Below, piece by piece: positions 1 through 5,910 of a DNA stretch of 9,620 bases; the first letter of the stretch is position 1, and each line of letters begins with the position of its first letter. The position numbers were made by a program, and so were the translations under genes. This DNA is from Marinobacter sp. (GTDB lineage Bacteria; Pseudomonadota; Gammaproteobacteria; Pseudomonadales; Oleiphilaceae): positions 1-9,620 of the forward strand of contig JAEPMM010000092.1 in the NCBI GenBank assembly GCA_017643965.1, read 5' to 3'. The notes beneath the pieces were generated by a model, which saw only the letters and a list, made by a program, of their open reading frames with translations, did not search any database and was not told the DNA's origin.

Positions 1-1
1 C

Positions 2-760
2 ACCGAGGTATTCGACCATAACCCGGAATGGTCGCGGCTGGATCACTCGCGCCTTGGCATTGCGGGGCACTCTCTCGGCGCTATCGGCGTATCTGTGGTT
101 CAGGGCTTCGGCGCACCGGGCGCTGAGCCCTGGCCCGGGCTGATGGATGAGAATAACCCGGTGGATGCGGTGGTCGCCTGGGACAGTCTGATCACCCCCA
201 CAGGAGAGGGCCTGACAACCGCTTCGAATCTGCAGCTGCCGGCTCCGCTTTACGATGTCATGCTGCTGGCCATCACCCAAGGGGTTCTCCCGGAATACGC
301 ACCGAGGGCACCGGCCATGTCATTCTTTGCGGATTACGGATTCGCGCCGCTTCCCTATCTGGTGCCGCCGGACCCAGCTGGCAGCAAGGTCGCGTTCGAG
401 GCATGGAAAGCCGCCGATGTTCCGGTTTACACCCTCGGTTTCCAGGGCACCACACACTTCGATTTCTCCCTGTTGCCGCAATTTCCGGCTACTTCCTGGT
501 GCCCGGATGTGTCCCGGAACGCCTGCTCGGGCGGGTGGGGCAGGCCTTCCATTACCCACTATACCGTCGCTTGGTTTGATCGTTGGCTAAAGGCTCCGGA
601 TGAGCCTGGTTACGACGATGCGGACGAACGGTTGATTGACGACGCGAGAACCGGCGGGGCTGATAGGATGAGCTTTCATTACCACTCGGCGCGGGCCTAC
701 ACTGATCGCAACGGCGATCGCCAGCACTGTGAAAGCATCCGCGGTGGGTGCGTTGATTAG
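2..760 (+). CDS. Alpha/beta hydrolase, 3' part (5' end outside window)
   Basis: The open frame runs in from the left edge without a start and stops at TAG 758-760, so only the C-terminal ~252 residues are visible. Near the visible N-terminus the sequence GIAGHSLGA is a GxSxG nucleophile elbow, the hallmark of serine alpha/beta hydrolases. Late in the protein, VYTLGFQGTTHFDF has the setting of the catalytic histidine (THFDF). The expected acid residue lies between them and I could not assign it with certainty. Three cysteines in the C-terminal part (WCPD, NACSGG, QHCES) and one near the end (GGCVD) would suit a disulfide-bonded exported enzyme, but the signal-peptide end is missing. The substrate cannot be told; an esterase, lipase or PAF-acetylhydrolase-like enzyme is possible. 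It is followed closely, in the same direction, by the GGDEF gene. Confidence 0.75.
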   Translation, partial: TEVFDHNPEWSRLDHSRLGIAGHSLGAIGVSVVQGFGAPGAEPWPGLMDENNPVDAVVAWDSLITPTGEGLTTASNLQLPAPLYDVMLLAITQGVLPEYAPRAPAMSFFADYGFAPLPYLVPPDPAGSKVAFEAWKAADVPVYTLGFQGTTHFDFSLLPQFPATSWCPDVSRNACSGGWGRPSITHYTVAWFDRWLKAPDEPGYDDADERLIDDARTGGADRMSFHYHSARAYTDRNGDRQHCESIRGGCVD

Positions 761-792
761 ACCGCGAAGATGTAGCTTTGGTCAGGAGTTAC

Positions 793-1770
793 GTGGCACG
801 CGACCTTTTCCGCCACAGCTACGCCGTAATTCCACTACCGGTATCGGGGATTCCCCATTATGCTGGGGGAAAGACATCCGCCGAAGACGTAAGTGGCTTG
901 CCGATGCCGGTTGACCTGAACACGATTTACCCCAAATTGATTAACCTGCTGCTCGATACCGTGTTCGTGGTGGATGAGCACGGTACGATCGTCTACGTCA
1001 GTGATGCCTGTGAAGAACTTTTGGGCTACGCCGCGCGGGAGATGATCGGGACAACCATCTTCGATTACGTTCTGCCCGAGGACCTTGATGCTACTCTTGC
1101 GTCCGCGGCCAGCGTTACCAGCGGTAAGCGTCAATTGAACTTCGAAAACCGTTACCGGCACCGTGATGGCAGAACCGTCCATATTCTGTGGTCTGCCAGC
1201 TGGTATGAACAGGATCGGCTGAGAATTGGGTTGGCTCGGGATGTCACCGCGCTGAAACAGGCCGAGCTGCACCTGCGTTTCCTGGCCCACCACGACCCGC
1301 TTACCGGCCTGACCAACCGCTCCCTGTTTTCGGACCGCCTGGAAACCGCTCTTCACACCGCCGACCGACACAACACCGGACTGGCCCTGTTGTTTCTCGA
1401 TCTGGATGACTTCAAGCCGATCAACGACCAGTTCGGACATGAGTTGGGCGACCAGTTGCTGGTTCAGATGGCTCGGCGGCTGGAGCAATGCACGCGCGAC
1501 ACCGATACGGTAGCGCGCATGGGTGGCGATGAGTTCACGGTGCTGCTGACGGGCATCGACAACCACGTCAACCTGGCCATCGCAGTCGACAAGATCCGCG
1601 CTACGCTGGCCGAGCCCTTCAAACTTGGCGAGCGGTCGGTATTCCTGTCGTGCAGCATCGGGGCCGCCCTCTACCCTGAGGACGGCCGAACAGCCAGCGC
1701 GCTGCTCGGTTGTGCGGACGGGCGTATGTACGATCACAAGCGAAGGCAGAGTATTTCGACCACACTCTGA
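793..1770 (+). CDS. PAS-GGDEF diguanylate cyclase
   Basis: Predicted to make the second messenger cyclic di-GMP from two GTP. A PAS sensor domain (LLDTVFVVDEHGTIVYVSDA onward) spans about residues 45-155, ending in the usual VTALKQAE linker. A GGDEF domain follows, starting at HHDPLTGLTNRSLF, with an intact GGDEF at residues 244-248 (nt 1522-1536). An RDTD I-site lies five residues before it, so product feedback inhibition is expected. There is no EAL domain and no membrane helix, so the enzyme should be cytosolic. I start it at GTG 793 because CAGGAG (783-788) sits four bases upstream. A later ATG at 904 would give a shorter protein that still contains the whole PAS domain, but it has no visible ribosome site. 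A TTG at 778 is also in frame. The signal sensed is unknown. Confidence 0.85.
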   Translation: MARDLFRHSYAVIPLPVSGIPHYAGGKTSAEDVSGLPMPVDLNTIYPKLINLLLDTVFVVDEHGTIVYVSDACEELLGYAAREMIGTTIFDYVLPEDLDATLASAASVTSGKRQLNFENRYRHRDGRTVHILWSASWYEQDRLRIGLARDVTALKQAELHLRFLAHHDPLTGLTNRSLFSDRLETALHTADRHNTGLALLFLDLDDFKPINDQFGHELGDQLLVQMARRLEQCTRDTDTVARMGGDEFTVLLTGIDNHVNLAIAVDKIRATLAEPFKLGERSVFLSCSIGAALYPEDGRTASALLGCADGRMYDHKRRQSISTTL

Positions 1771-1822
1771 TCAAAGCTCTCATGGGGGCTGCACCTCTTC
1801 GGCACACTCGACTGCGGGCGGG

Positions 1823-2344
1823 TTAGATGCCCATATTCATCGTACGGCGTTTGCGGTAGATACAAACGTCCCAGCCACGGTATTTTGTATGGGTGTCGAT
1901 TCTTAATCCCACCTTCTCCGCCACACAGGCAGAAACGACGTGGTGAGTAGCGATGATCGCGATGATCGAGTCAATGTGACAGTGCGAGAAGCCATACTCC
2001 AACACCGCCTCCGCAGCCTCTGACGCCAGGCCTTGCCCCCATACACTTGGCGCAAGGCGATAGCCAATCTCAACCTCCTGAGCGCCATCAAGTTCTACCT
2101 GGCTCAACCCGCAAAAACCAATCACTGCTCGGGAGCGACGATCGACAATGGCCCACTGGCCAAAACCATGATCGCGGTAAGAGTCCAGGCACCAGTCGAT
2201 AAACTGCCGGGTATCATCCTCGGTGCATGGCCCTTTGGTCGAAAACTCCATTACCTTCGGATCACCAAGAACCTCCGCAAGTGCGCCAACATCTTCCGAT
2301 GAAAACTCACGCAGTAACAATCTGGGTGTTTCAGCTATGACCAT
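1823..2344 (-). CDS. GNAT N-acetyltransferase, RimJ/RimL type
   Basis: A 173-residue protein covering a full single GNAT fold. It opens with ETPRLLLREFSSED, the typical start of RimJ/RimL-like and ribosomal-protein acetyltransferases. It has QWAIVDRRSRAVIGFCGL in the beta2-beta4 region and the acetyl-CoA binding stretch IGYRLAPSVWGQGLASEAA, with the WGQGLA pyrophosphate loop. The C-terminus (AEKVGLRIDTHTKYRGWDVCIYRK) matches the family end, so the gene looks complete. It probably moves an acetyl group from acetyl-CoA to an amine on a protein or small molecule; the target is unknown. It converges with the GGDEF gene, with 52 bp between the stops and no clear terminator there. No strong ribosome site precedes ATG 2344; the start lies inside the end of a small upstream ORF (2331-2492), so translational coupling is possible. 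Confidence 0.85.
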   Translation of the reverse strand: MVIAETPRLLLREFSSEDVGALAEVLGDPKVMEFSTKGPCTEDDTRQFIDWCLDSYRDHGFGQWAIVDRRSRAVIGFCGLSQVELDGAQEVEIGYRLAPSVWGQGLASEAAEAVLEYGFSHCHIDSIIAIIATHHVVSACVAEKVGLRIDTHTKYRGWDVCIYRKRRTMNMGI

Positions 2345-2492
2345 GCGTCTGTCCGTGAGTCAGCGGCATTGAACCCCTCATGGAACACCACCGTTCCATT
2401 TCCAGGGGCTGAAAAGCGGCGATGGTAATGGCTGAGATAGCCGGGATGTCTATCTCACTCTCTTCCTCGATCATGATGTTCTGTGTGGTCAT
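2331..2492 (-). pseudogene. Probable N-terminal remnant of a YhbS-like GNAT acetyltransferase
   Basis: This 53-codon frame starts at ATG 2492 behind a good ribosome site (GAGGGAG, five bases upstream) and ends at TGA 2331-2333, 14 bases inside the following acetyltransferase gene. Its first ~31 residues (MTTQNIMIEEESEIDIPAI, then SAITIAAFQPLE) resemble the opening of YhbS-type N-acetyltransferases, which begin with a pattern like IRPETxADxxAIxxVTxAAF. The resemblance then stops abruptly at the stem-loop at 2374-2408, and the remaining residues look like nothing. I read it as the 5' stub of a gene whose body was lost, now sitting in front of a different acetyltransferase. It could still be translated as a short leader. 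The family call is from pattern memory, without an alignment. Confidence 0.55.
2374..2408. repeat. Stem-loop / palindromic element
   Basis: ATGGAAC (2380-2386) and GTTCCAT (2393-2399) pair perfectly around a six-base loop. CCCCT (2374-2378) and AGGGG (2404-2408) extend the stem beyond a small asymmetric internal loop. It lies exactly where the YhbS-like similarity of the small minus-strand ORF ends. There is no T-run, so an ordinary Rho-independent terminator is unlikely. It could be a REP-type palindrome; copies elsewhere in the genome cannot be judged from here. Confidence 0.6.
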
Positions 2493-2581
2493 GGCCGCTC
2501 CCTCGTACTCGCATGAGTTTGCTATAGTGTATTTTTTAAAGGATTGTGTCTCCCTTTGCCCGCTTCAAGGAAGAATGACTG

Positions 2582-3427
2582 GTGAAAACAGCAAGACCGC
2601 AAGATCAACGTTTTTCAGGCAAATCCTCCCGCCTACCTGAGCCCGCAGAGCCCGAAGAGGTTGTTGTGTATCTTTGGGGACGCATCTTTGCTGCTCTTTT
2701 CGTATTAATTCTGCTGGTGGGGGGCATAATCTGGGGCGCTTTAGAAATCTTTGGTATCGGCGAGCAAAAGGAAGCGCTTTCAGAGAATCAGGAAGTGGAG
2801 GCGCCTTCTCTCCCGTCGGTATATGTCGACCAGCTCTCGTCCGCCGAGCCTGCATCTATCCAGTTACCGAAGACCGCATCACAAGAAACATCGGGCTCTG
2901 GCGCAAACGCTGGCATGCCGGACGAGAAAAATTTAGTTCAAACTGAAATGGCCGAGGCGCCTGTCGTCGTCTCCGAAACTACAGCGGGAGCAGTCGCCAG
3001 TGATTCCACTGCAGAACCCGCCCCCCTTCCTGCGGAGGCTGCAGGAGAATCCGAACCGTCCCGGGAAGACGCTGCCTCCATCAAGCTACTTTCTGATCAC
3101 GTGATCCGGGCGCAACTGAGTACCGGCCTGGAGGAAAAAGAGCCGATTGACGAAATCCCGAACGTTTTGACGATGGACAGTGACGGACTGGTTCGAATTT
3201 ACCTGTTTACCGAAATCCAGGGCATGGAAGGTCAGTTGCACTTTCACGACTGGTACCTGGAGGATGAACGGGTTGCGCGGGTGGAAATTAGCCCGTCGGT
3301 TGACCCCATGCGCGCATCCTCAGCCAAGTATATCGACCAACACATGGTGGGAGACTGGCGAGTTGAGGTGGTCACAGAGGAAGGCGAGCTTCTGGCCAAA
3401 GGGGAGTTTTCGGTTCTGCCTCTCTAA
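2582..3427 (+). CDS. Single-pass membrane protein with C-terminal DUF2914 domain
   Basis: A 281-residue protein. A short basic N-terminus leads into one membrane helix at about residues 33-55 (RIFAALFVLILLVGGIIWG). A long Ala/Pro/Glu/Ser-rich, probably disordered linker covers about 60-165. A folded C-terminal domain (about 169-281) follows, with the pattern HVIRAQLSTGLEEKEPID, YLFTEIQGMEGQLHFHDWYL, SSAKYIDQHMVGDWRVEVV and GEFSVLPL, which I recognise as DUF2914. The topology suggests an inner-membrane anchor with the domain in the periplasm. Function is not known for the family. The GTG start at 2582 is supported by AAGGAAG (2567-2573) eight bases upstream. An ATG at 2575 is in another frame and closes after 21 codons. 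TATAGT at 2523-2528 could be a -10 box, without a convincing -35. The gene converges with the cassette array. Confidence 0.8.
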   Translation: MKTARPQDQRFSGKSSRLPEPAEPEEVVVYLWGRIFAALFVLILLVGGIIWGALEIFGIGEQKEALSENQEVEAPSLPSVYVDQLSSAEPASIQLPKTASQETSGSGANAGMPDEKNLVQTEMAEAPVVVSETTAGAVASDSTAEPAPLPAEAAGESEPSREDAASIKLLSDHVIRAQLSTGLEEKEPIDEIPNVLTMDSDGLVRIYLFTEIQGMEGQLHFHDWYLEDERVARVEISPSVDPMRASSAKYIDQHMVGDWRVEVVTEEGELLAKGEFSVLPL

Positions 3428-3564
3428 CCGAAGTTGGAAGCAGAACGGGCGCAAGGTAGAAGGTGAAGACCCATGGGGCCGGAATGGGATTCACCCCAAA
3501 GTAAAGCCGGTTGCTAACCCAATAATATTCCGGGACTGTTTCTTCGGACGGAGGCGGCAACGAG
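3428..3564. other. Gap between DUF2914 gene and the distal end of the cassette array
   Basis: I see no gene in these 137 bp. There is a long-range inverted repeat CCGGAAT (3479-3485) / ATTCCGG (3527-3533), with a small hairpin GGTT-GCT-AACC inside it. There is no T-run to mark a terminator and no RYYYAAC/GTTRRRY pair to make another attC. It is the junction between core-type sequence and the last recognisable attC at 3565. Confidence 0.5.
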
Positions 3565-3622
3565 CTTTAACGCGGAGCGAAGCGGCGGCTGAAAGCCGTC
3601 TGCCTTTCGCGGCTGGTTATAG
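3565..3622 (-). repeat. attC site 6, distal end of array (58 bp)
   Basis: On the gene strand it opens with CTATAAC and closes with GTTAAAG, the R'' and R' core sites. Between them the arms are self-complementary: GACGGCT/AGCCGCC and GCGAAAG/GCTTCGC around a short loop. The extra CA after the first core and GC before the last fit the usual attC asymmetry and give the same orientation as the genes. The reading frame of cassette F passes through the whole site and stops on the TAA inside GTTAAAG. Confidence 0.8.
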
Positions 3623-4253
3623 ACGCCTCATGGCAGTACAGCAGCATGAAGTATCTCAGCTCCTTTAGTTTCTCTAGTTTTGACGGGAAACCTGAAGCGA
3701 CGACAACTATCAACAACATGAAAGAAATGATCGCTGCAGCGACGAGAGCAAGCTCCGCATACTCCATCCTGCTCCAGACCGATCCAACCAAACCAGCAAG
3801 CAAACCCAAAGAGAAAGTAACAATCTTTTTTGTTGCCGCAGACTCCGTGGCAACAATATCTATCTGCGAATCTAAGAGCTCGAAACATCCCCTTATGGTT
3901 GCCTCGCCAATAAAGGACTTTTTTAGCTTTTTCTTAAATATCAGGTATCGCGTATCCTGATAATTTTGAGATTTTAAAGGCTGTTTTTCCTCCTGATCGC
4001 CAAACTCCGCGTACACCATTTTCTCATTCAGGGATGTGAACTTCACGATCAAAGCGACTTCAGCAAGCAAAACTGGAACTAGTAGCCAACCTTGTAGGAT
4101 GAAGAATAAGACGAGCGAAAAAAGAAAAATTACTACTAAGGCTATGGTGTAGAACCTTTCCCATAGCGACGTTGAATCCCATATTCCCAAAAAAATTTTT
4201 AGCCGCGTCGCTTCAGCATGATAAGCGTCCCATACAACTTTCCAATAACTCAT
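3567..4253 (-). CDS. Cassette F: four-helix membrane protein of unknown function
   Basis: 228 residues; I do not recognise the family. Four hydrophobic segments are visible at about residues 34-53, 56-72, 144-160 and 166-187. They form two hairpins separated by a charged loop of about 70 residues (KSQNYQDTRYLIFKKKLKKSF). Both ends should be cytoplasmic. Residues 211-228 (SITSRERQTAFSRRFAPR) are encoded by attC 6 itself, and the stop codon is the TAA in its last core site. The native C-terminus may therefore have been lost or is supplied by the recombination site. ATG 4253 is the only reasonable start in frame, because an in-frame TAG lies 24 bases upstream. The nearest purine-rich stretch (AGGAAGGA) is about 15 bases away, which is far for a ribosome site. 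Two-hairpin membrane proteins are common as toxic effectors in defence loci, but nothing here proves that role. Confidence 0.65.
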   Translation of the reverse strand: MSYWKVVWDAYHAEATRLKIFLGIWDSTSLWERFYTIALVVIFLFSLVLFFILQGWLLVPVLLAEVALIVKFTSLNEKMVYAEFGDQEEKQPLKSQNYQDTRYLIFKKKLKKSFIGEATIRGCFELLDSQIDIVATESAATKKIVTFSLGLLAGLVGSVWSRMEYAELALVAAAIISFMLLIVVVASGFPSKLEKLKELRYFMLLYCHEASITSRERQTAFSRRFAPR

Positions 4254-4281
4254 CGGTTCAAATGCCCGTCCTTCCTATCAC

Positions 4282-4357
4282 GCCAAACGCACCGGTGGCC
4301 TTTTTGGAGCGGAGCGGAGAAAAGGGTATCCGAGTGACGCGCATGGCTATGTTGCAC
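4282..4357 (-). repeat. attC site 5, degenerate (76 bp)
   Basis: It lies between cassettes E and F. On the gene strand it starts with GTGCAAC and ends with GTTTGGC, both imperfect core sites. The inner arms pair as CCTTTT/AAAAGG around a CTCCGCTCC-type loop, with only patchy outer pairing (CAC/CGG pieces). The TAG stop of the BRCT gene falls just inside. Position and spacing support it more than sequence does. Confidence 0.45.
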
Positions 4358-4718
4358 TTGGAACCTCGCCGGTCTCTACAAGGTTTACGAACTGCTCCTC
4401 ACGAAGAAACTGCACTCCCTGAGATTCAGCTTTCTCGATTTTTTTTGGACCCGCGTTTTCTCCGCCCACAAGATAGTCAAGCTTCTGGGTCACCGAAGCG
4501 ACAACCTTGAAACGATTATCATGCGCAAGGTTGGTTAGCTCTTCTTTTTTACTCGTGCCGAACCCAGTGAAGCAAACGTGCAAGCGACTATCTTTTGCCT
4601 TTGTGGTGCGAATCGAATATATCAGCTTCCACGCTTCAGCATCCGTCAAAGAAGCAATTTCTTCGTCGCCCAAGTCCGACCTAGACTTCAGTATCATCGT
4701 GGGTTTTTCACTGGCCAT
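4347..4718 (-). CDS. Cassette E: single BRCT-domain protein
   Basis: A 123-residue soluble protein. Residues 46-117 form a BRCT domain close to the type at the end of bacterial NAD-dependent DNA ligase. It has a first strand with the TG turn (HVCFTGFG), then ASVTQKLDYLVGGENAGPKK and KAESQGVQFLREEQFVNLV. BRCT domains bind DNA ends or phosphorylated or protein partners. The first 45 residues (EEIASLTDAEAWKLIYSI) look helical and I do not recognise them. The usual third-helix tryptophan is replaced by Phe in EEQFVNLV. Start ATG 4718 has CAGGAG five bases upstream, inside the cassette, so it carries its own ribosome site. The stop lies at the edge of attC 5. A lone BRCT cannot ligate DNA; it may act as an adaptor or regulator. 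That role is inference. Confidence 0.75.
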   Translation of the reverse strand: MASEKPTMILKSRSDLGDEEIASLTDAEAWKLIYSIRTTKAKDSRLHVCFTGFGTSKKEELTNLAHDNRFKVVASVTQKLDYLVGGENAGPKKIEKAESQGVQFLREEQFVNLVETGEVPSAT

Positions 4719-4732
4719 ACAGACTCCTGAAA

Positions 4733-4793
4733 ATATAACCCCATGCTCAGCCGCTTGCGCGTAGCACCGGTCGGCTGAAGCTACTGGTTATAG
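4733..4793 (-). repeat. attC site 4 (61 bp)
   Basis: Between cassettes D and E. Gene-strand core sites are CTATAAC and GTTATAT. The arms GCTTCAGCCG and CGGCTGAGC pair perfectly except for one bulged T, the kind of extrahelical base used for strand choice in folded attC sites. The TAA stop of cassette D lies inside the first core site. Confidence 0.8.
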
Positions 4794-5369
4794 CAGATAC
4801 ACAAGCACCGAATACCCCACCAGCAGGTAAGGAAGAAAAAAGTCTGAGAGGATTCGACCTCTAAACAAAAAACCAATCAGAACCGGAATACGCTGCCGTT
4901 CTATTGGGGCCTTGGGAACTCGAACTGAAAATTTTTCTTTTTGAAAGTCGGCACTTGGTACTTCCACCTCTACCTGAAAATAGCTGGAATCAAGGCTTTC
5001 CAGCTTACTGTAGGGATAGCTACCCGAAAGTGTGCTTTTACCCTCCGGCAAACGTTTGAAAATTTGCTGTAGAGTCGAACTATCAAGCCTATTTGTCAAA
5101 GTGTAACGGAATTGGTTCTTGAGCTCAGAGTATGCGGAATCTGCGTTAAAATATTGGTAAAAACGCCATAGTAAATACGCTTGAACAATAAACAGGAACT
5201 GCAGCAAAAAATCGGGATTCCCGATAGACGCTGATGCCCCAAATATCTTCACATCAGCGCCAAATTCAACTCGGCCATGATGCATGAAGATTAGAAGCAT
5301 CGTCACCAGCAACAGGTTTCTGCGCTGACGCAACGTTCCATCGCTAAGTTCTAGTTGACTTTTACTCAA
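4788..5369 (-). CDS. Cassette D: small membrane protein of unknown function
   Basis: 193 residues, family not named. Hydrophobic segments lie at about residues 18-30 (NLLLVTMLLIF), 54-71 (FLLQFLFIVQAYLLWRFY) and 174-193 at the extreme C-terminus. The loop at 74-165 is soluble, charged and serine-rich. The pattern RQRRNLLLV, then IGNPDFL and YLLWRFYQY, gives me the impression of a recurring hypothetical family in cassette arrays; that is memory, not a search. The start is TTG 5369, because the only in-frame ATGs (residues 24 and 29) would delete part of the first helix. The upstream GAAGTGA is a weak ribosome site. The last codons and TAA run into attC 4, so the third helix ends exactly at the cassette boundary. 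Confidence 0.65.
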   Translation of the reverse strand: MSKSQLELSDGTLRQRRNLLLVTMLLIFMHHGRVEFGADVKIFGASASIGNPDFLLQFLFIVQAYLLWRFYQYFNADSAYSELKNQFRYTLTNRLDSSTLQQIFKRLPEGKSTLSGSYPYSKLESLDSSYFQVEVEVPSADFQKEKFSVRVPKAPIERQRIPVLIGFLFRGRILSDFFLPYLLVGYSVLVYLL

Positions 5370-5386
5370 TCACTTCGTCCCAATCG

Positions 5387-5464
5387 GTATAACGCTCGGC
5401 TCACGCGCCGATTTGGAGCCGCATAGCGGCGTAAAATCGGTCGCTGTGCAGCCGATTGTTATAC
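5387..5464 (-). repeat. attC site 3, highly symmetric (78 bp)
   Basis: The best attC in the window, between the Thoeris cassette and cassette D. Gene-strand ends are GTATAAC and GTTATAC, exact inverse copies. Going inward, TCGGCT/AGCCGA, CGATTT/AAATCG and GCCGC/GCGGC pair around a TATG loop. AA follows the first core and GC precedes the last, which sets the orientation to match the minus-strand genes. The thsB stop lies four bases before it. Confidence 0.9.
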
Positions 5465-5468
5465 GTTT

Positions 5469-5909
5469 CTACTTTCCCGCAGCCTTTGCCGCTTTTTCTA
5501 TCCAGCCACCCATTTTGTTGTATCCGTCGTGGTTATTCCAAAGATAGAAACTGTAACCATTTGGTATTTCCCCGCATCGCTCAGATGTTTCGCCCTGCAG
5601 ATTCTTAATCTTACTTATATCAATACCTAAGAGTCCATTTCCGCGGGCAATACTCTGCTCAATCTCGTACTTGACCCACCGGCTGCTGCAGGTTTTTTCA
5701 CCGACAAGAACCACCGTGACTGATGTACCCTCGAGCTGCTTGTCAATCCAGTTTCTAATTGCCGCGTCCCCTTTCTTTTTTACTGCCTCAAAATCTGCTT
5801 TATCTATGAATCCAGCGGCCTCCTTCCCCTGTGCTACCCAGCTGTTTCTTACGACCATAGCTCGAGAAACATCTTTATATTTAAAGCTGAAAAATACTTT
5901 CCTACCCAT
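5469..5909 (-). CDS. thsB: ThsB-like TIR-domain signal-producing protein (Thoeris)
   Basis: 146 residues, one complete TIR-like domain of the MTH538/DUF1863 type found in Thoeris ThsB. It opens with GRKVFFSFKYKDVSRAMVV and continues with RNWIDKQLEGTSVTVVLVG and RWVKYEIEQSIARGNGLLGI. The glutamate in WVKYEI is the likely catalytic residue by analogy with other TIR enzymes. In known type I Thoeris, ThsB senses phage infection and converts NAD into a cyclic ADP-ribose isomer that activates ThsA. The gene starts one base after the thsA stop. Its ribosome site AAAGGAG lies inside the end of thsA, seven bases before ATG 5909, so the two are cotranscribed and probably translationally coupled. The protein appears intact even though its partner carries a premature stop. 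Confidence in the family is high; activity is not known. Confidence 0.88.
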   Translation of the reverse strand: MGRKVFFSFKYKDVSRAMVVRNSWVAQGKEAAGFIDKADFEAVKKKGDAAIRNWIDKQLEGTSVTVVLVGEKTCSSRWVKYEIEQSIARGNGLLGIDISKIKNLQGETSERCGEIPNGYSFYLWNNHDGYNKMGGWIEKAAKAAGK

Positions 5910-5910
5910 A

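Noticed and set aside
835..1737. A 300-codon open frame on the minus strand opposite the GGDEF gene
   Set aside because: It lies fully antisense to a clear PAS-GGDEF gene in GC-rich DNA, and its translation shows no recognisable domain. It is a shadow frame.
1771..1830. ATCTAAC at the end of the GNAT gene as an attC core
   Set aside because: The gene-strand sequence looks like an R'' core, but no GTTRRRY partner or paired arms follow within the expected distance, and the gene has no cassette-like upstream boundary.
2422..2640. A 72-codon plus-strand frame before the DUF2914 gene
   Set aside because: It is antisense to the acetyltransferase stub and overlaps the DUF2914 start in another frame. 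It has no ribosome site at its first ATG and its translation resembles no family.
3646..3960. A 104-codon plus-strand frame
   Set aside because: It is antisense to the cassette F membrane protein, whose helices and attC context fit a real gene better.
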